Of a stretch of 64,000 nt of DNA, positions 37,862-49,871 are shown in pieces. Made by a program: the position numbers and the translations under genes. Where the stretch lies: contig JAURVB010012907.1 of assembly GCA_033002965.1 (NCBI GenBank), positions 42,004 to 106,003 of the forward strand. The letters are read 5' to 3'. The notes beneath the pieces were generated by a model that did no database searches, was not told the DNA's origin, and saw only the letters and a program-made list of their open reading frames with translations. Source of the stretch: Piper betle. Lineage: Eukaryota; Streptophyta; Magnoliopsida; Piperales; Piperaceae. Position 1 is the stretch's first letter. Each line of letters starts with the position of its first letter.

Positions 37862-38045
37862 ATCTTCCCAGCTTGGGAATTTTTTTCCTCGAAAATATAA
37901 TAAAGAGAAAAATCAAGGTTTGACAATCTCCTCAGCTTGGGAATTTTAATCCTGGAAAATATAGGTCACTGGAGAAATATTGAGATTTTACAATCTCCCC
38001 AGCTTGAAAAATTTTTGTTTACAAAAATAAAATAAGGTTATAAGG
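37850..38045 (-). repeat. Threefold tandem copy of a PPT/LTR-start junction
   Basis: Three consecutive units of about 65 bp each contain the plus-strand string ATTTTACAATCT or TTTGACAATCT, then CCCCAGCTTG or a variant, then GAAAAATT-like sequence. The reverse complement reads like a gypsy PPT followed by an LTR start (AGATTGTAAAAT). Confidence 0.65.
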
Positions 38046-40213
38046 AGAAAAGTACTCATTCATCTAACTTCTTTCTTATCCTATCTTAGGCATTTCTTCC
38101 ATTATGAGTTGGTATACTTGTATGTAGCTCTATAAAAGGTAGTTTAAATATCTTCACATTTTCTTTAAAAAATTCATTTTAGAAAAATCACAATTTACAA
38201 TTTTATTTCCACTTCTACTTTGTGATGGTTGATCACGTGAGTTATTTTGAAGCCAATTTTATTTCCACTTCTTTCTTAAAGCCAATTTTTTTATGACACT
38301 TCAAACGTTGATCCGCTATTGCATTTGAGTAGTCATTTTAAATGACTCTCTATGCTTCATTGGTGTCTTTACTTTCTGAAAACTCATATCTTGTCACATA
38401 GCAAACTATAATTCATCGGTGCAATTTTTTTTCTTGATTTAAGCATTGTCACTCATATGCATAGCTAAAGTGGGGCAGACTGTCCCATGACACTGTCATC
38501 TAGATTCCACAAGTGTCTCATACCACCCATACTACCTAGATAACACCTCCAATTGTAAAGGTGTCTAATATACGTTCATTGGTTAAATGTCACGTGCACC
38601 GAGCATGACACATAAGTAATACACCCATAATTACTTACCATAAAAAATAATGAAAATTAATTTTATAAAAAAATGATCACTGCTTATATAAAAGAAATAT
38701 ATCCTTGGGACAATAGACTCTTAGACTTTCAATAAGGTGAGGATTGATTTGCATGGTTCCATGGGAAACACAGCTCTAATACCAATTCTAACGACCCGGC
38801 CCGAAGTGCAACATAATGGGCTAAGTCATTTATTTAAAAATAGTTAACCAAGTTAAAGATCTATAATTCATTCCCACTTATAAACATGATCTTATCCCAG
38901 TAGGTATTAGACTAAGTTCACGGATCTCACACTAAGAGACGGCTCGTTAGTGGCTCTATTTCAATCAACTAACAATAGGCATGTGTTTCTCGATACTATA
39001 CTTGTCACACACTTCTAAACAGATGGGGTTCAAACAACCCAAAGAACCACTATCTCCCTCCGAGTTTATGGGAATTCAGTGAGGTTTGACACGTGTCTCA
39101 TCCACTCATCAGTCAGTTTTCCTCCATGTGTTTGTATTATCAAAGGTAATTGCTATCAACTCGACTTAGGCTATCCAACCATGTGTGCCTGATCCGGAGG
39201 GTGTATGAATCATAGTGGTGACACATACAATGGTGATCCAATGCTGAGCCTACACATATCTTCTGAAATCTGGGGTGATTGCTCCTATAAACATTGACTG
39301 GTTCTCAATTTCAATCAATGATTTGGCCCTGGAAGATTGAGTGACATCCAGTCAACCACCTAAATCTGTGTTCAAAGGTAATCTTGCTCATTCTCAATGT
39401 GTTCATGCCTCTATCTATTGAAGAGTGGCCAATAATACTGTTAAGACAGACATACACTAGTGGAAGAGGGGGAGTCAGTAAAGTGTCCATGGCACTATAG
39501 ATCCACCTCGCTACTCATCCTCATCCACTGTTATCTCTTAGAAGTGGTCCATCTCAAGTAACTTATCCAAACTCTCATCTGTGCCATAAGTACTTCAGTG
39601 ACTCCATAGTCATAGCCACACCCTTCGTCCACAAGCATCTGTCTGAAGGTCAAAGTTCTCCAAAGTAGGCCTCAAACTATGCCTAATGGATTTATCTAGG
39701 GACATGGTAGTCCAACTCATGCACCAACTAACTTGTCAGTGTCTCCACACTTCAACTCCCTATATGTGTCATCTCTGATAACTTCGCTTCACAATGTACA
39801 GCATGTCCCAAGGAAGGATTAATGTGGTGACATGTGAAAGACGAGCAAATGTTGCAATGTGGTTGCCAAAGTTCTAGGTACTCCTGGTCATCATCCAACT
39901 CACCCTCAACTAAATGAGCATGTGGACACTCTTACATCGTCCAAATCTCTGGCACGGTAAAAAGAAAGGTGTGCCCAAAGCTTATCATGACATTCCAGTG
40001 AGATCCATGTTGGCATCTACTGAAATCATAATCTCATATCCATCTCATAACTTCTCAACCCGTTAACACTAAAACATACACTGCTCAGGTCTAACTGAGC
40101 ACACAATCTGAAATCCTAAGAAAAGACCAAAGGAAATACCTGTTGGCTTGGCTAACAACAATTACACACACTTGGCTCAAAACAAAAGTCTACCATCTCA
40201 ATTGACCAAGACA

Positions 40214-40227
40214 TGGCTCTAATACCA
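40214..40227 (-). other. Primer-binding site of the LARD-like element
   Basis: The plus reading TGGCTCTAATACCA is the reverse complement of TGGTATTAGAGCCA. That is complementary to the 3' end of initiator methionine tRNA with one change from the usual TGGTATCAGAGC. It lies three bases from the LTR end. Confidence 0.8.
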
Positions 40228-40230
40228 AAT

Positions 40231-43226
40231 TGTAACACCCCGATTTTGGTTCACCTGAGAATCGAACAAAAAATGTTATGATCGAGTCGAGTCATGTTTA
40301 AAGTTGTTGGTCGGTAAGACTGGATCGATAAAATAGATCAGGACAACCCACTTGGTGTCATGAGAATGAAACATTGTTAAATATGCGTCAAAACACATCA
40401 AATATAAATAAGAGTAAGAACAAAATAACAGCACTGAGCTTAAGTGTGTGTAGCATTTATCTGCCCTTCCACCAAAGTCGACTTAGGATTTACAAGACCT
40501 ACATATATTATATGAAAAATATCAATAACGAGTGTTATTGGTCCGAAAAATAACTAATACAATCTGGCAAATGGGTTTTCTATTACCAACAAAAACTTAT
40601 GAAACTTCAAGACTGTCTCACACTGGGCAATAAACAAATATACTTAAGCAAGTGTCGGCTCGCATGCATGGCTAATGTTCATATTCATACATACAATACT
40701 TATGCCCTCACATCTTCCATATTTCACCCGCCACGGTACTTCAGTGCCAAAACGAACAATTAACTTAGTGCTACAAATTTCGGAAATGTGCTATATTATG
40801 CAGTACCCTCATACTCTACACTACATCAGGGTTTGAAGGAGTACTATTCATACATATCTTCATACCACTCACTCTCTTATTCGTGAAATTTGTAAAAATG
40901 CGCGTACTCATATAATAGGCTTAGGAAACAGGCTTGTATCATATATTTCTAGAGTTTCAATTTGAAAACTAACAAGCGATCTCATCCGTGTAGTTTTATT
41001 AAACATGTGTATGAAACACAGCTAAATGGCCCAACATCGGAGGGATCTGATAAAACACCACTGATGTCGTCCTACGTCTAAAGCTCGATTAAAGTCTATA
41101 TGCAAGGAATCAAGTAGAGAGAGAAGTCCTACGGACCTGTGGTCCAAGCTCCAAGCATATCTACACATCTACGACAAGCTCAGACTCTAAAACCTATATC
41201 AGAACAAATTACTTAGTAAAATACTAACATCTTTATCTGATGCATTCTCGTGGTGTGTGTTTATATCATCAATACATTATAATAAAGAAAATAGTGCTAA
41301 CAAACCTATAACTAAACATGTGGCACAAAAATTGAGACATAATAATAATAAATAAATAAGAAAATACACTCATAAACATGAACAATACTCTAATTATAAA
41401 ATAATAATATAATAATGCTATATAAATATACAGGTAAACACCGGTAAATATCAACATATACTAATGTTAGTAAACATATAAATAAATATATATAATAATT
41501 CAATAAATTAATTAATTAATTAATAGTTAATACTCATTAATCATGAATATTAATAATATCATAGTTAAACAATAAAGAATACATAATTAAATACAAATAA
41601 ATAATAACATACGCATAACAAACAAATAAATAAATATATAAATATATAAATAAATATATACAATTTTGTAAAGATAATAAGACTAATATTCAAAAGTAAA
41701 TATAATATTATTAATTACAAATAATCATGTAAACATTCATCATATAGGATAAAATTATAAATAAAAATAGATAAATAATAATGAATAAATAAATAAATAA
41801 ATAAATAAAACAATAAATAACAAAATTAATCATAACATCCAATATTGCTAAATCATGTAAATGTGCATCACAACTAATGTAGGGGTTCTAAAATTACAAA
41901 AACGGTCGAGAAACGACCAAAAACGGGATGAAACTAAGCTAAATCGGACCAAACTCGGTCTGTGTTAACTATAAAATAGGCCGGGTTAACTAGGCAAACA
42001 TGATGGACATGAACTCGAGCACAGGCAGGTAGACTCGGCCACGCCAAGGGGACGCAAGCACGACTAGGCAGACTCAACACGGGCAGGCGGGTAAAGGGGC
42101 CAAAGAGGGAGGGGATGTGGTGCCCGCCAACGACGGAGCGGCTCGGGTCACCGTCAATCGCGATCGACAGGGTGCATCAAGGCAAAGGTGCTAGGGGTGA
42201 CGATCAGAGGAGTCCAGCCACTGGCTAGCTGGAAAATAATCGGAAAGAGGGCGGCATCACCGCCGGTGGGGTGACATCGCGGTGATGGCGATGGTCGTGG
42301 GTGGTCTCAAAATGAATATCTCGGCGAGGGGAAGCTATCGGGGTGGTCGGATCGGTTGGAGGTGGCTTGCCGGCTCTGGAAAACCGCATTAAAGGGTGGC
42401 GGCAGGGGTGATGAACAGTAATAAAAATTCGGTCGCCAACGATGATTGTGGCAACGACGATAGTGACTATGGGTAGGGACTGATAGCCAACCGCAAGGTA
42501 GTCACGGCCGTACAGATCCAGTGGCCAGAGGAGAGTCAGGGTCTCACCGGTGGCGAGCCAAAGTGGTGACTACAATAATGGTGGAATTCCTCAAGATTGT
42601 GAGAAGTTTCTATAAATTAACATGGTGAAGCAAGGGCCGATGTGGACGGCTTAGATCTTGCCATGTGGCACGATCTAAACATCTGACATCTCGTGGCCTA
42701 CTGGGGCCCGCTTATGGGTATATGAAATATACATATGGACGGAAAGCTCAAATCGAGACTGTTTAAAGTTCAAACTGACTCGAGTCCTAAAAATAATTCT
42801 ATAAGTAGGAATCGGTGTAAGAAGGCTAAATGGGCCTCGAAGTATGTACTTAATAAAGTTGGGCCCAGAGGGGCACAATCAAGTTATTCGAAATTCCTAT
42901 GTTACATGCAAATAAAATACCTAGAAAATCCCAAACAAATATTTAATATTACAACAGCTTAGATCTAGGCCTAAAACCCTATCTAACTCATAAAAACAAA
43001 TCATTTATTTACCTCGTGTATGCACTGATAACTCGTGTTCTTCTATATCTATCATATGTAAGTCATGCATACTTGACTACCATAACATGCTCATATGACC
43101 ATCTGGGCCCTACACTTGTATTCTTAAAATTGTTTTGGCTGGAACTCGCTCGAACTGACTCGAGACGTGGCCGCAACAGGCAACCTACAAGTAGGTAAAA
43201 CCCTAAACCGAAACTAGGGTTTTACA
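40231..43226 (-). mobile_element. 5' LTR (complete, about 3.0 kb) of the LARD-like element
   Basis: TG...CA termini, with the PBS adjacent on the left. It is related in layout to the solo LTRs: start TGTAACACCCC, end GGGTTTTACA, A/T-rich ATAAATA tracts at 41340-41850 and a GC-rich leader at 41960-42650. It is a distinct subfamily. Confidence 0.75.
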
Positions 43227-43724
43227 CTTATAGACTATCTATTTGTGTGCATGTTGTATGCTACACGACGTGTGTGGAACAGATAACCATGACCCTAATG
43301 TATCTGCATGTATTAAGCTCTCCATCATGCAATAAGTTACCTAATTCAAACATCAAACAAAGTGTAAGAAAATACTCGTGCATGATATCAAGCATTCATA
43401 ACATTATGCTTTTTTTAAGTCGCCCTCTTAGTGATAGGGAGGTGTTGCATCCCTTATGGCTTGGAGTGCTCATGGTATGAGCCTTTAAGTTAAGATCCAC
43501 TCTATTGTAGTATGATTTTGCACACAACGCATGTAGTTCCTGTAAGGTTTCTCATCTTAGGCCTCATTGAGGGTTGAGATCCTCTTCTGCAATGTTAGTC
43601 TGAGGCAGTAGTCCAACGAGTAGTTTCTGAATTAAAACATCACAGTTTAGTCTGTGTCCGAGCCAAAATGGGGTGTAACAATTTAGATCACTTAGATATA
43701 ACTAATGTGATATGCTAGGGTGAA
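43227..43724. other. Interval between LARD-like element and Athila-type fragment
   Basis: No gene recognised. A GGGGTGTAACA at 43671-43681 could be an old plus-oriented LTR end, but no PBS follows, so I do not call it. Confidence 0.35.
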
Positions 43725-44166
43725 GTGGAATGGACTATGACCAAGAATGGTGTGTATTATAAGCATTTTCCTCTTTCTTGTTTATCTGCTCAGAGTTTAG
43801 CTTGGTCCAAATTTGTTTGCTCTCAATTATTTCCTTTCTTGCATGTGAGCGATGTTACATGGGATAGAGCAATGCTCATTTATGCTATCATGACTAGGGT
43901 TCTTATTGATGTGGGTTTGTTTATTTACAATGCCATGCTTCAGACTGCATCTAATAGATGTTATGGGCTTTGGTTTCCATCTCTTACCACTACTCCGTGT
44001 AGGGAGGCCAATATGGTGAGGGAGCATGATATGGAAATTTTGTTGTGTGGGAAGTACATTATTCCTCTACATCATCAGCAGCCACCACCTCATGTTGGTC
44101 CTAGCGGTCAGTCTTTTGCTGGGCTTTCTATTTGACTTTAGTTGGAAACTTTGATATTTGCCCACG
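43725..44166 (+). pseudogene. Athila-type transposon-protein ORF fragment (5' part)
   Basis: A 136-residue frame (43725-44135) contains LAWSKFVCSQLFPFLHVSDVT, then WDRAMLIYAIMTRVLIDVGL and later LWFPSLTTTPCREANM. This pattern recalls the 'putative plant transposon protein' family carried by Athila-like gypsy elements (motif of the type SDVTRERALLLYAI..G..I.VG then FPSLIT.LC). It is non-LTR-boundary internal sequence. It stops at 44135, just before the copia insertion at 44172. The likely continuation lies at 49687-49871. The family call is from memory and should be checked. Confidence 0.55.
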
Positions 44167-44171
44167 AGTGT

Positions 44172-44780
44172 TGTTGGGAAATAGAGCGCTTCAGCGGAAA
44201 CAACCCAGAAAATATTTCCCCTCAAGATGAAATGAGAACAAATATAAGATGAATAGGAGATACCAAAAAAATGGATGGAAACTTTCCTCCCAATTTAGAG
44301 AAAAGAAAACCAACCTACTCGATCAACTTTGATTAAGAAATCTCTTACAATCAAGTATCGAAAAAAACCTCTCCTAACCCAAATCAGACCAATAACAAGA
44401 TCTGAAAATACAATTCTTGAGAATACAATATATGAGAAATTGAGAAAACTAACATACACCTCAAAAGAAAATTGGATCAACCTCACACCCTGGATGACGA
44501 CCCCTACTTCAACTTGAGATGATGAAAACTTCTCCAAACTCTCCCTGTATGAGCCAAATGTGCTCAAAAGCTCTCAAGAGGATGTTCTGCTCTAACATCA
44601 GAATTCTCCTTTATATAGAAGAATATGAGTAGAATTCTAGAGGCCAACTCATTAAACTTCTATAGCAAAGGACGAAATCACACTTCGGTATATGAAATGC
44701 TAACCATTAGTGCGATAACCGAAAAACCAAAAACTGGCAATTGAGTTTTTTCAATGCGAATGGGTGAGGGAAACTCAACA
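44172..44780 (-). repeat. 3' LTR of the copia element
   Basis: Terminal TG and CA, adjacent to the PPT. Relative to the other LTR it has an extra G near 44185, seven rather than eight A in one run, and six rather than five T in another. Confidence 0.97.
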
Positions 44781-44810
44781 AATCCTCCCCTTCACGAATC
44801 CATGAGCTAA

Positions 44811-47800
44811 CTAGACATAAGTGGTAGCTAAATTTTCCATACCAGCTCCACTTCGACAAAATAAATGTTTGTCCTTTGTTACAATCTTGGTTAACATATC
44901 TGAGATGTTCTTGTCAGTGTGAACCTTGTTCAACTCTAACAACTTTTTCTCCAACACATCTCTTACCCAATAATATCGAACATCTATGTGTTTACTCTTT
45001 GAATGAAAACTAGAGTTCTTACTCAAATGTATAGCACTTTGACTATCACAAAGTACCTCATACTTATCTTGAATTATCCCAATTTCATTCAAAAATCTTT
45101 TCAACCATAGAACTTCTTTGCAAGCTTCTGTAACTGCAATGAATTCAGCTTCAGTTGTGGATAGAGCAACACACTTTTGCAATTTGGATTGCCAAGAAAC
45201 AGCACCACCTGCAAAAGTAACAACAACCCCAGAAGTAGATCTCCTAGAGTCAAGATCACCAGCCATATCTGCATCAGTATAACATGATAAGATAGGCTTA
45301 CCTCCCCCAAAGCATAAACCTAGCTTGGAAGTACCTCTCAAATATCTCAATATCCACTTAACTGCTTGCCAATGTTCTCTACCAGGATTAGACAAATGTC
45401 TACTTACTGCCCCTGACAGCATACGCTATGTCTGGTCTAGTACAAACCATAGCATACATAAGGCTCCCTACAGCAGATGCATAAGGGACATTCTTCATTT
45501 CATTTACTTCTGCTTCACTTAGCTCACCCTTCTTCAATTTGAATTGAGCTCCTAGTGGAATAGAAACCGGCTTGGCTTCCTTCATGCTGAATCGCTCAAG
45601 AATTTTTTCAATGTATTTTTCTTGAGATAACCAAATTTTTTTAGCTTTTCTATCTCGCCGGATAGATATGCCAAGAATTTGCTTAGCAGGACCCAAATCC
45701 GTCATAGCAAAGGATTTGCCTAATTTTTCCTTCAAATCTGCAATTTTTGATTTGTCCTGTCCAATAATCAACATATCATCAACATAAAGAAGCAAAATGA
45801 TAAAGTCATTCTTCCCAAATTTCTTGATAAATACACAATTGTCTGAAATAGTTTTGTTGTAGCCTTGACTATCCATAAAAGAGTCAAACTTCTTATACCA
45901 CTGTCTAGGAGCTTGCTTCAGACCATACAAGCTCTTCTTTAATCTACACACCATCTGTTTCTTTTCCTTATCCACAAAACCCTCAGGTTGTTCCATATAT
46001 ATTGATTCATTAAGATCACCATGGAGAAATGCAGTCTTCACATCTAACTGTTCAACCTCCAAATCCATACTTGCAGCTAAACCTAGCACACAACGGATTG
46101 AAGACATTTTTACAACAGGTGAGAAAATTTCGTCAAAGTCAATACCTTTCTTTTGCCCAAAACCTTTCACCACAAGTCTTGCCTTGTACCTTGGTTGTGA
46201 GTTACCTTCTTCATGCTTAAGCCGATAAACCCACTTGTTCTTCAAGACCTTTCTCCCCTTAGGAAGATTCACAAGCTCATACGTCTTGTTCTCATGCAAT
46301 GACTTTAATTCATCTCGCATGGCACTTACCCATTTGTCTTTCTCTTTGTGACTAAGAGCTTCACTGAAGTCTTCAGGCTCACCACTTTCTGTGAGAGTCA
46401 CATAAGTAGACTTTGGATACTTCGTGGATGGCTTAACAATTCTACCAGATTTTGTTCTAGTAGCATCAGCCTCCCCTTGATCAACAACCTGATCACCATC
46501 ATGTACCTGTTCATCAACAACATCAGGAACTATATCATTAGAAATGTCATTATCCTCACCTTCACCGTCACGAGGCAAAGAAATAGGAATGTCATCTCTG
46601 ACTTCTTCATCAATCTGTTCAGCTACATCTTGAACAATATCCTCTACAACCTTTGGAGGAGCAGATGAAGTCTTAACCTTCACAACATAATCCTGGGTAT
46701 CACTTTGGGTAGTTGTTTCATTCCCAAAGTCCTCTAGAAACTGATTCTCTCGAAACACCACATCCCGGCTTCGAACAATCTTCTTCTCCTTAGGATCCCA
46801 AAGTCTGAAACCAAACTCTTTATCCCCATAACCCAGAAATATGCATTCAAATGTCTTAGCATCAAGCTTAGACCTTAGTTCCTTTGGCATATGTACAAAG
46901 GCTTTACAACCAAACACCCTTAAATGAGTGTATTTTACCTCCCTACCAGTCCAAACTTTTTCTGGAACATCTCCATCTAAAGCAAGTGTAGGAGACCTGT
47001 TAATTAAATAACAAGCAGTACAAACAGCTTCAGCCCAAAATTCTTTAGGTAATTTTGCTGTAGAAAGCATACACCTAACCCTTTCTTGAATTGTTCTGTT
47101 CATTCTCTCAGCCACTCCATTCAATTGTGGAGTATAGGGAACAATCTTCTCATGCCGAATGCCATGTTTGTCACAATAAACCTGAAACTCATTAGAACAA
47201 TACTCACCTCCATTATCACTTCTCAAACATTTCAAAGTCTTCCCTGTTTCTCTCTCTACAAGAACATGAAATGATTTGAAAGTATTAAACACATCACTTT
47301 TATTCTTCAAACAGTAACACCATACCTTCCTTGAAGCATCGTCAATAAAAGTGACAAAATAAGAGGCTCCACCAAAAGACTTTATCTCCATTGGACCACA
47401 TACATCAGAATGTACAAGTTCAAGTATTTGTGTCTTCCTTTTGCTAGTAGATACAAAAGAAGCCCTACGTTGTTTTCCAGCCAAACAATGATCACAAGAG
47501 CTTAGTGTTGTCTGATCAAGTTGTGGAAGATAGTTCTTCTTTTTCAAAAATTCTAGCCCCTTTTCACTCATGTGTCCCAACCTTCTATGCCACAAATCAG
47601 CTGTGAGAGTAGTAGAGGTAACATTAACCTCCCCGTGAACAAGACTAGATGTAGTCCTATAAAGACCACCACACTTCTTCCCTTTAGCAACCACTAGAGA
47701 ACCTTTCACCAATTTCCATAAGCCACATGAAAATTGTGAAACATAGCCCTCATCATCTAGCACACCTGTTGACATCAAATTCAATCTTAAATCAGGAATA

Positions 47801-48996
47801 TGACGTACATTTTTCAAAACAAGTTTGCAACCAGAATCGGTCACAATATGCACATCACCATGACCAACAATTTTAGAAGTCCCATTGTTGCCCATCTTCA
47901 CCACACCTAGATCAGCTGTCACATAGGTGTTGAAGAAATCTTTACATGGGGTAGCATGAAACGATGCGCCAGAATCAATCACCCAACTAATATCATCATT
48001 AGTTGTCAAACAATCATTTCCTTCATCAAGTATGATTAGTATATCTTCTGTTGCAACATTGGCAGTCTTATCATCTTCACTCTTATTGTCAAGCACCTTA
48101 CCATTTCTTAGATCTTTCTTGTATTTGTAACAGTTCTGCTTCTTATGGCCGGCTTTATCACAATAAAAGCACTTGAAGGTCTTGTTTCTGGATTTAGACC
48201 TTCCTCTACTCTTATCTCTTCCACTTGGATTCCTACTCTTTGATCTTCCTCGAGAAGTAAATTCAGAAACCAAAGATTGAGATGAATTAGAGAAGGTTAC
48301 CTGTTGTGTTTTCCTTCTCACTTCTTCACTCAAAAGGCAACTTGAAACCATATCAAAAGTCAGCTGCTTGTCAGAATTATTCAAAGAAATGACTAGAGGT
48401 TCCCAAGACTCTGGTAAAGTATTCAATAATAGACAAGCTTGCCAAGCATCATCAAGAGGCATATTCAAACTAGATAATTGAGTTAATATACCTTGCATCT
48501 CATTGATGTAGTCGCTGACTTCTGTGCCATCCTTATACCGAAGATTCATCAACCTTCTGACCAGCAAATTTCGGTTTCCAGGAGTGTCTCTCTCATACAT
48601 ATACAAGAGCTTATCCCAAAGCTCCTTAGCTGTCTTTGTTCCCGTCACATGGTTATATACATTCTGTTCTAACCATTGTCTGATCAAAGCCATGCATTTT
48701 CTGTCCATCTTGATCCATTCAGCGGTGACCCTCGACTCAACCTTAGCAGTAGGTGGAGGAGGAATCGAAGGAGCCTTCCCTTCATCAGTCACCGGTGGAC
48801 TGGAACTTGACGAAGCCGTCCCTTCATCAGTCACAACCGGAGTAGCACTCAACGGTGGACTGGTCGACTCAGGAGGACCAAGAATTGGATCATATAAATC
48901 CTTAGTGAATAAATAATCAATCATACGACCCTTCCAGTAATGCCAATTAGACTTACCTTTAAGGGCGACCATCTTAACATGTTTCTCATCATTCAT
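44811..48996 (-). CDS. Copia gag-pol polyprotein, interrupted by one frameshift
   Basis: The first 1198 codons run from ATG at 48996. Gag (residues about 1-300) has a WKGRMIDYL N-terminus and the zinc knuckle CFYCDKAGHKKQNC (about 277-290), preceded by an Arg/Ser-rich stretch. Protease has WVIDSGASFH (about 337). GAG-pre-integrase and the HHCC site include LWHRRLGHM and CDHCLAG (about 470-510). The integrase core contains HSDVCGPM and RSDNGGEY (about 597). RT contains LDVKTAFLHG and YVDDM (about 1072). RNase H continues in another frame (44811-45422) with LSTTEAEFIAVTEACKEVLWL. The break is near 45414, where the reading before GAVSR shifts by one base beside a GGGG run. All catalytic motifs are present. 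Without the shift the frame would run to a stop at about 44811. It is classed as Tork/Tnt1-like from motif resemblance. Confidence 0.95.
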
Positions 48997-49073
48997 CTTG
49001 ACACAAAAAAAAGGTTACTACCCAAAACCAAGACAAACAAACGAACCAAAGATAACCAAGCTCTGATACCGCT

Positions 49074-49681
49074 TGTTGGGAAATAGACGCTTCAGCGGAA
49101 ACAACCCAGAAAATATTTCCCCTCAAGATGAAATGAGAACAAATATAAGATGAATAGGAGATACCAAAAAAATGGATGGAAACTTTCCTCCCAATTTAGA
49201 GAAAAGAAAACCAACCTACTCGATCAACTTTGATTAAGAAATCTCTTACAATCAAGTATCGAAAAAAAACCTCTCCTAACCCAAATCAGACCAATAACAA
49301 GATCTGAAAATACAATTCTTGAGAATACAATATATGAGAAATTGAGAAAACTAACATACACCTCAAAAGAAAATTGGATCAACCTCACACCCTGGATGAC
49401 GACCCCTACTTCAACTTGAGATGATGAAAACTTCTCCAAACTCTCCCTGTATGAGCCAAATGTGCTCAAAAGCTCTCAAGAGGATGTTCTGCTCTAACAT
49501 CAGAATTCTCCTTTATATAGAAGAATATGAGTAGAATTCTAGAGGCCAACTCATTAAACTTCTATAGCAAAGGACGAAATCACACTTCGGTATATGAAAT
49601 GCTAACCATTAGTGCGATAACCGAAAAACCAAAAACTGGCAATTGAGTTTTTCAATGCGAATGGGTGAGGGAAACTCAACA
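49074..49681 (-). repeat. 5' LTR and promoter of the copia element
   Basis: This LTR is adjacent to the PBS. A good TATA box (minus reading CTATATAAAG, 49511-49520) lies inside it, so transcription probably starts a few tens of bases to the left, near 49480. Confidence 0.95.
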
Positions 49682-49686
49682 AGTGT

Positions 49687-49871
49687 TAGATTAGGAATGC
49701 AGAATGATGTGCATGCAGATCTAAGCGGCTAACTTGATGAGGATTGATGATGATTGGGGATTAGATTTTTCTTCCTTCCCTAGGTTTCCTGATGATGCCT
49801 TTGATCTACCGGGTGGAGCTGCGGGTCATGCCAATGAGGAGGATGATGATGACGGTAACGTTGCGGAGTGA
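49687..49871 (+). pseudogene. Athila-type ORF fragment (3' part)
   Basis: This is the sequence immediately after the copia element. It translates near its end to FPRFPDDAFDLPGGAAGHANEEDDDD-type acidic sequence and a stop, like the acidic tail of such ORFs. Removing the copia element and one AGTGT copy would make it contiguous with 43725-44171. A GTTTGAGGGGAGATTC tract at about 49971-49986 could be the PPT of that host element. Confidence 0.4.

Larger units (their letters stand above)
36308..38931 (-). mobile_element. Chimeric TRIM-type insertion, TSD CTAAG
   Basis: The outer LTRs are 36308-36459 (TGTAACGACTTGG to GATCTCACA, 152 bp) and 38787-38931 (TCTAACGACCCGG to GATCTCACA, 145 bp). They are the reverse complement of the TRIM LTRs at 5708 and 8947. 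The flanks are identical CTAAG at 36303-36307 and 38932-38936. A PBS (plus reading GCTCTAATACCA) sits beside the right LTR at 38773-38784 and a PPT-like tract beside the left LTR (about 36460-36490). Between them is a second PBS (36604-36615), a 1.24 kb LTR-like block (36618-37861) and about 0.9 kb more. The unit lies inside the LARD-like element. Confidence 0.8.
32903..43226 (-). mobile_element. LARD-like non-autonomous LTR element, minus orientation, with nested insertion
   Basis: The right LTR is complete at 40231-43226 (TGTAACACCCC to AGGGTTTTACA, 2996 bp). A minus-strand PBS lies on its left at 40214-40227 (reverse complement TGGTATTAGAGCCA). The left LTR (about 32903-34925) is homologous but lacks its outer third. 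On its right it ends TTTTATA, followed by a minus-strand PPT (plus reading ACCTCTCCTCCTTA, 34926-34939). After removing the nested element at 36308-38931, the interior is about 2.7 kb. I see no gag, protease, RT, RNase H or integrase motif on either strand. Large LTRs with a non-coding interior match the LARD class. Target-site duplication cannot be tested because the left LTR is truncated. Confidence 0.7.
44172..49681 (-). mobile_element. Young, nearly intact Ty1/copia retrotransposon (Tork/Tnt1-like), TSD AGTGT
   Basis: This is a complete element with LTRs 44172-44780 (609 bp) and 49074-49681 (608 bp), both TGTTGGG to CTCAACA. The target duplication AGTGT is at 44167-44171 and 49682-49686. 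The PBS is at 49056-49071 (minus reading CGGTATCAGAGCTTGG, initiator methionine tRNA type) and the PPT at 44781-44793 (minus reading GAAGGGGAGGATT). By eye the two LTRs differ only by three single-base indels, with no substitutions seen, so insertion is very recent. The coding region is a single gag-pol frame broken once by a frameshift. It interrupts an Athila-type fragment. Confidence 0.97.

Noticed and set aside
43671..43681. GGGGTGTAACA as a plus-oriented LTR end
   Set aside because: No primer-binding site follows and no matching LTR start was found.
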